A stretch of 64,000 nucleotides of DNA from Streptomyces griseoviridis (GTDB lineage Bacteria > Actinomycetota > Actinomycetes > Streptomycetales > Streptomycetaceae): positions 3,376,001 through 3,440,000 of the forward strand of contig NZ_CP029078.1 in NCBI RefSeq assembly GCF_005222485.1, in the 5' to 3' direction. This document shows, piece by piece, positions 61,221 through 64,000 of this stretch (positions within the stretch are counted from its first letter, which is position 1; each line of letters starts with the position of its first letter). The position numbers were made by a program, and so were the translations under genes. Under the pieces are notes generated by a model, which had not been told where the DNA came from, did no database searches, and was given only the letters and a program-made list of their open reading frames with translations.

Positions 61221-62267
61221 ATGTCGAACGCCACCAACGCCACCTTCTCCCGCCGCGGACTGCTCGCCACCGGCGGCGCACTCGGCCTGGGCGCCTTCCT
61301 GGCCGCGTGCGGTGACGGCGACACGGGGAGCGGCAGCGGCTCGGGCTCCACGGCCGCCGCCGCGTCCGGCCCCTGGTCCTTCAAGGACGACCGCGGCACG
61401 ACCGTGAAGCTGGACAAGGTGCCCACCAGGATCGTCGCCTTCGTCGGGGTCGCCGCAGCGCTGTACGACTACGGCGTCACGGTCGACGCGGTCTTCGGCC
61501 CGACCACCGTCAAGGGCGGCAAGGCCGATGTGCAGGCCGGCGACATGGACGTCAGCAAGCTGAAGGTCCTCGGCAACACCTACGGCCAGTTCAACGTGGA
61601 GCAGTACGCGGCCTTCGGCCCCCAGGTGCTCATCTCCACGACCTTCGACAGCGCCGGCACCCTCTGGTACGTCCCCGAGGAGTCCGCGAAGAAGATCGCC
61701 GCGCTCGCCCCCAGCGTCGCCGTCTCCGTCTACGACCGGCAGCTGACCGAGCCGCTCCAGCGGGTGTGGGCGCTGGCGGAGTCGCTGGGCGCGGACATGA
61801 AGGCCGCCAAGGTCGTCGACTCCAAGAAGCGTTTCGAGGACGCCTCCGAGCGGCTGCGCAAGGCCGCCAAGGCGCGCCCCGAGCTGAAGGTGATGGCCGG
61901 CTCGGCCGCCGACTCGCTCTTCTACGTCTCCGGCAGCAACCTCTCCGTCGACCTGGAGTACTTCAAGGCGCTCGGCGTGAACTTCGTGGAGCCGCCCGCC
62001 AAGGCGATGGCCGAGGGCGGCGGCTGGTACGAGAGCCTCAGCTGGGAGAACGCGGACAAGTACCGGGCCGACATCATCATGATGGACGACCGCTCCTCGA
62101 CCATCCAGCCGGCCGACATCACCAAGCCGACCTGGAAGAAGCTGCCGGCCGTCAAGGCGGGCCAGGTCATCTCCCGTTCGCCCGAGCCGATCCTGTCCTA
62201 CGACAAGTGCACGCCGCTGCTGACCACCCTCGCGGAGGCGCTGGAGACCGCCAAGAAGGTCAGCTGA
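61221..62267 (+). CDS. desE: Ferrioxamine-type siderophore-binding lipoprotein
   Basis: 348 aa. The signal has a twin arginine (FSRRGLLATGG) and the lipobox LAAC with lipid-modified C30. The mature part is a class III (FepB/FhuD-like) binding protein: TRIVAFVGVAAALYDYGV, GQFNVEQYAAFGPQVLIST (quoted: VEQYAAFGPQVLI) and the C-terminal YDKCTPLLTTLAEAL. It captures iron-loaded siderophore at the membrane. An iron box upstream and the desF/desA genes downstream identify it as the desferrioxamine-locus binding protein by context. Confidence 0.9.
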   Translation: MSNATNATFSRRGLLATGGALGLGAFLAACGDGDTGSGSGSGSTAAAASGPWSFKDDRGTTVKLDKVPTRIVAFVGVAAALYDYGVTVDAVFGPTTVKGGKADVQAGDMDVSKLKVLGNTYGQFNVEQYAAFGPQVLISTTFDSAGTLWYVPEESAKKIAALAPSVAVSVYDRQLTEPLQRVWALAESLGADMKAAKVVDSKKRFEDASERLRKAAKARPELKVMAGSAADSLFYVSGSNLSVDLEYFKALGVNFVEPPAKAMAEGGGWYESLSWENADKYRADIIMMDDRSSTIQPADITKPTWKKLPAVKAGQVISRSPEPILSYDKCTPLLTTLAEALETAKKVS

Positions 62268-62333
62268 CCGCGCGGGGCGCCGCCCCCGCCCCCCTCTTGC
62301 CGCCCGCCGCCCGACCGCGTCTCAGGAGCACTG

Positions 62334-63176
62334 ATGACCACGGCCGTTGCCGCCCCGTTCCGTTTCTTCTCCCTCCAGGTCGTACGGACGAGGCGGCTCG
62401 GCCCGTCCCTGGTCCGGGTCACCTTCGGCGGGGACGAGCTGTGCCACTTCCACTCCGACGGCCGCGACCAGTCGCTGTCGCTGTTCCTGCCGCACCCGGG
62501 TCAGGACGAGCCCGCCGTCCCCCACCACCTCGGCGACGGCTGGTGGCAGGGCTGGCGCGAACTCCCCGACGGGGTACGGGCCGTGATGCGCTCGTACACC
62601 CTGCGGGCGCTGCGCCGGATGCCCGGCGGGGCCGACGAGATCGACGTCGACTTCGTGCTGCACACCCCGGCGGGCCCCGCGTCGGCGTGGGCCGCGCGGG
62701 CCGCGGCCGGTGACCGGGTGGTGCTGCTCGGTCCGGCCGTCGCCGACAACCGGGCAATCCGCTTCCGGCCGCCCGAGGACACCGATCTCGTCGTGATCTG
62801 GGGCGACGAGACCGCGCTGCCCGCCGTCGCCGCGATCCTTCAGTCGCTGCCGGCCGGCACCCGCGCCCGCGTCTGGCTGGAGGTGACCGACCCGGGGAAC
62901 GTCCTCGACCTGGCCGCCGGGCGGGACGTCGAGGTCACCTGGCTGGTCGGGGACGGCGGCCGGGCGGCCGGCCCCCTCGCGCTGGACGCCCTGCGGACGG
63001 CCGGACTCCCCCGCGCCGAGCGGCCCTATGTCTGGCTGGCCGGCGAGTCGGGGGCCGTGAAGGCGCTGCGCCGGCATGTCGTGGGCGTCTGCGGCGTCGA
63101 CCGCCGCCGGGTCACCTTCGTCGGCTACTGGCGGCGGGGGCTGAGCGAGGAACAGCTGCGCGAGCGCGGCGAGTAG
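62334..63176 (+). CDS. desF: Siderophore-interacting ferric reductase
   Basis: 280-aa flavoprotein of the ViuB/FAD_binding_9 type. The FAD motif RSYTLRALR, the VDFVLHTPAGPASAWAARAA (quoted: LHTPAGPASAWA) segment and the NAD(P)H-binding LVVIWGDETALPAVAAIL motif are visible, followed by a C-terminal SIP domain (WLAGESGAVKALRRHV). It reduces ferric siderophore inside the cell to release iron. ATG 62334 follows CAGGAG. It lies 66 bp after desE and probably shares its transcript. A terminator follows. Confidence 0.92.
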   Translation: MTTAVAAPFRFFSLQVVRTRRLGPSLVRVTFGGDELCHFHSDGRDQSLSLFLPHPGQDEPAVPHHLGDGWWQGWRELPDGVRAVMRSYTLRALRRMPGGADEIDVDFVLHTPAGPASAWAARAAAGDRVVLLGPAVADNRAIRFRPPEDTDLVVIWGDETALPAVAAILQSLPAGTRARVWLEVTDPGNVLDLAAGRDVEVTWLVGDGGRAAGPLALDALRTAGLPRAERPYVWLAGESGAVKALRRHVVGVCGVDRRRVTFVGYWRRGLSEEQLRERGE

Positions 63177-63193
63177 CAGGGCACAACCGGCGT

Positions 63194-63237
63194 CCACCGC
63201 CGCACCCGAAGGCCAATCCCCTTGTGTGCGGCGGTGG
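63194..63237 (+). terminator. 12-bp stem terminator between desF and desA
   Basis: CCACCGCCGCAC (63194-63205) and GTGCGGCGGTGG (63226-63237) form a perfect stem around a 20-nt loop. It separates the desEF transcript from the desA promoter. Confidence 0.75.
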
Positions 63238-63311
63238 TTGCCGTGCGCCCGGGGCCAACTGGGCCTGGAGTGACGGCCGTCACCCGTAGCCTCTCGTTTC
63301 CGCTGCGTTAC

Positions 63312-63330
63312 TTAGGTTAGGCTAACCTAA
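63312..63330 (+). promoter_or_regulatory. Perfect iron box upstream of desA
   Basis: TTAGGTTAGGCTAACCTAA is a perfect 19-bp palindrome that matches the DmdR1/IdeR consensus. It lies about 65 bp before desA, where it would cover the promoter and repress siderophore biosynthesis in iron-rich conditions. Confidence 0.92.
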
Positions 63331-63393
63331 GTCGTGATCACGCGGCTCCGTCCCACCCCCGCACGGCCCCGTCCCCGACCGGAGGACCCCCAC

Positions 63394-64000
63394 ATGCGCT
63401 CGCACCTGCTCAACGACTCGACCGCGGAGCACTACCGCCGCTCCGTGACCGAAGGGATCGAGCGGGTGGCCGCCAAACTCGCCGCCACCGACCGTCCGTT
63501 CACCGGCGTCTCCGTCGACGCCCTCGCCCCCCGCATCGACGGCATCGACCTGGACCGCCCGCTGCACGACACCGCGGCCGTCCTGGACGAGCTGGAGGAG
63601 GTCTACCTCCGCGACGCCGTCTACTTCCACCACCCCCGCTACCTCGCCCACCTCAACTGCCCGGTCGTCATCCCCGCCGTGCTCGGCGAGGCGGTGCTCT
63701 CCGCCATCAACTCCTCCCTCGACACCTGGGACCAGTCGGCGGGCGGCACCCTGATCGAGCGGAAACTGATCGGCTGGACCACCGAGCGGATCGGCCTCGG
63801 CCCCGCCGCCGACGGCGTCTTCACCTCGGGCGGCACCCAGTCCAACCTCCAGGCGCTGCTGCTCGCCCGCGAGGAGGCCAAAGCGGAGTCCCTGGCCGAC
63901 CTGCGCGTCTTCGCCTCCGAGGCCAGCCACTTCAGCGTGAAGAAGTCCGCGAAACTGCTCGGCCTCGGCCCCGACGCCGTCGTGTCCGTCCCCGTGGACC
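63394..64000 (+). CDS. desA: PLP-dependent lysine decarboxylase for desferrioxamine (3' partial)
   Basis: The first ~202 residues are visible and the gene runs off the window. The sequence is a group II pyridoxal-phosphate decarboxylase: HPRYLAHLNCPVVIPAVLGE, the NSSLDTWDQSAGGTLIE segment and the GVFTSGGTQSNLQALLLAR cofactor-binding motif. The PLP lysine lies beyond the end. It converts lysine to cadaverine, the first step of desferrioxamine synthesis. The ATG follows GGAGGACCC, and a perfect iron box lies upstream. Confidence 0.92.
   Translation, partial: MRSHLLNDSTAEHYRRSVTEGIERVAAKLAATDRPFTGVSVDALAPRIDGIDLDRPLHDTAAVLDELEEVYLRDAVYFHHPRYLAHLNCPVVIPAVLGEAVLSAINSSLDTWDQSAGGTLIERKLIGWTTERIGLGPAADGVFTSGGTQSNLQALLLAREEAKAESLADLRVFASEASHFSVKKSAKLLGLGPDAVVSVPVD

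Overview
The window comes from a high-GC actinomycete, almost certainly a Streptomyces chromosome. GC is very high, GTG starts are common, genes overlap by 4 bp (GTGA/ATGA), twin-arginine signals and LacI/TetR/PucR/HTH-TPR regulators are frequent, and a desferrioxamine (des) locus lies at the right end. From memory, not checked by search, most of the gene order matches the S. coelicolor region around SCO2747-SCO2782. Two blocks do not fit that remembered order: an eight-gene operon at 3.6-9.7 kb and a three-gene cell-wall cassette at 57.4-61 kb.

Layout. 0-3.2 kb: ribose uptake and entry (fused permease/binding protein, rbsK, rbsD). 3.6-9.7 kb: a tight operon, NUDIX hydrolase - small membrane protein - RuBisCO-like protein (RLP) - metallo-beta-lactamase-fold hydrolase - sulfotransferase - LpxA-like acyltransferase - ATP-grasp ligase - GNAT. 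This is my candidate for the undescribed system. The RLP appears to have lost the carbamylated lysine and metal ligands, and the second gene carries a TTA (bldA-dependent) codon. 10-15.4 kb: a 39-residue protein, a three-gene carbohydrate-catabolic operon (Gfo/Idh/MocA, DUF993, isomerase) and a divergent LacI regulator. 15.6-18.8 kb: CPBP protease and a two-component system. 18.9-28.5 kb: membrane protein, DHFR-like protein, MarR-GNAT fusion, isomerase, EamA exporter with LysR regulator, GH3 hexosaminidase, S37 peptidase and a small secreted protein.

28.6-41.7 kb: a giant two-in-one ABC exporter, phytase-like and beta-lactamase-like secreted proteins, a DUF4232-like protein, a GT39 mannosyltransferase-like protein with a Gly-rich segment, endonuclease I, an HTH-TPR regulator and a VapBC-type pair. 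41.7-48.6 kb: Na+/solute symporter, agmatinase-family ureohydrolase and a ThDP enzyme under a divergent PucR regulator, then a conserved phosphatase. 48.6-57.1 kb: thioesterase II, acyl-CoA dehydrogenase and TetR, divergent from a leucine/isovalerate degradation operon (acyl-CoA carboxylase beta and alpha, HMG-CoA lyase, isovaleryl-CoA dehydrogenase-like) that ends in a 19-bp terminator stem. 57.4-61 kb: Rv2525c-like glycoside-hydrolase-fold protein, membrane protein, and a Tat-exported protein that looks like an M15C peptidase without its zinc ligands. 61.1-64 kb: desE, desF and the start of desA behind iron boxes.

Most genes are ordinary core or semi-core Streptomyces functions. The novelty lies in the RLP operon and the pseudo-peptidase cassette. 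No tRNA, rRNA, CRISPR array, insertion sequence or integrase was recognised. All alignments were made by eye.
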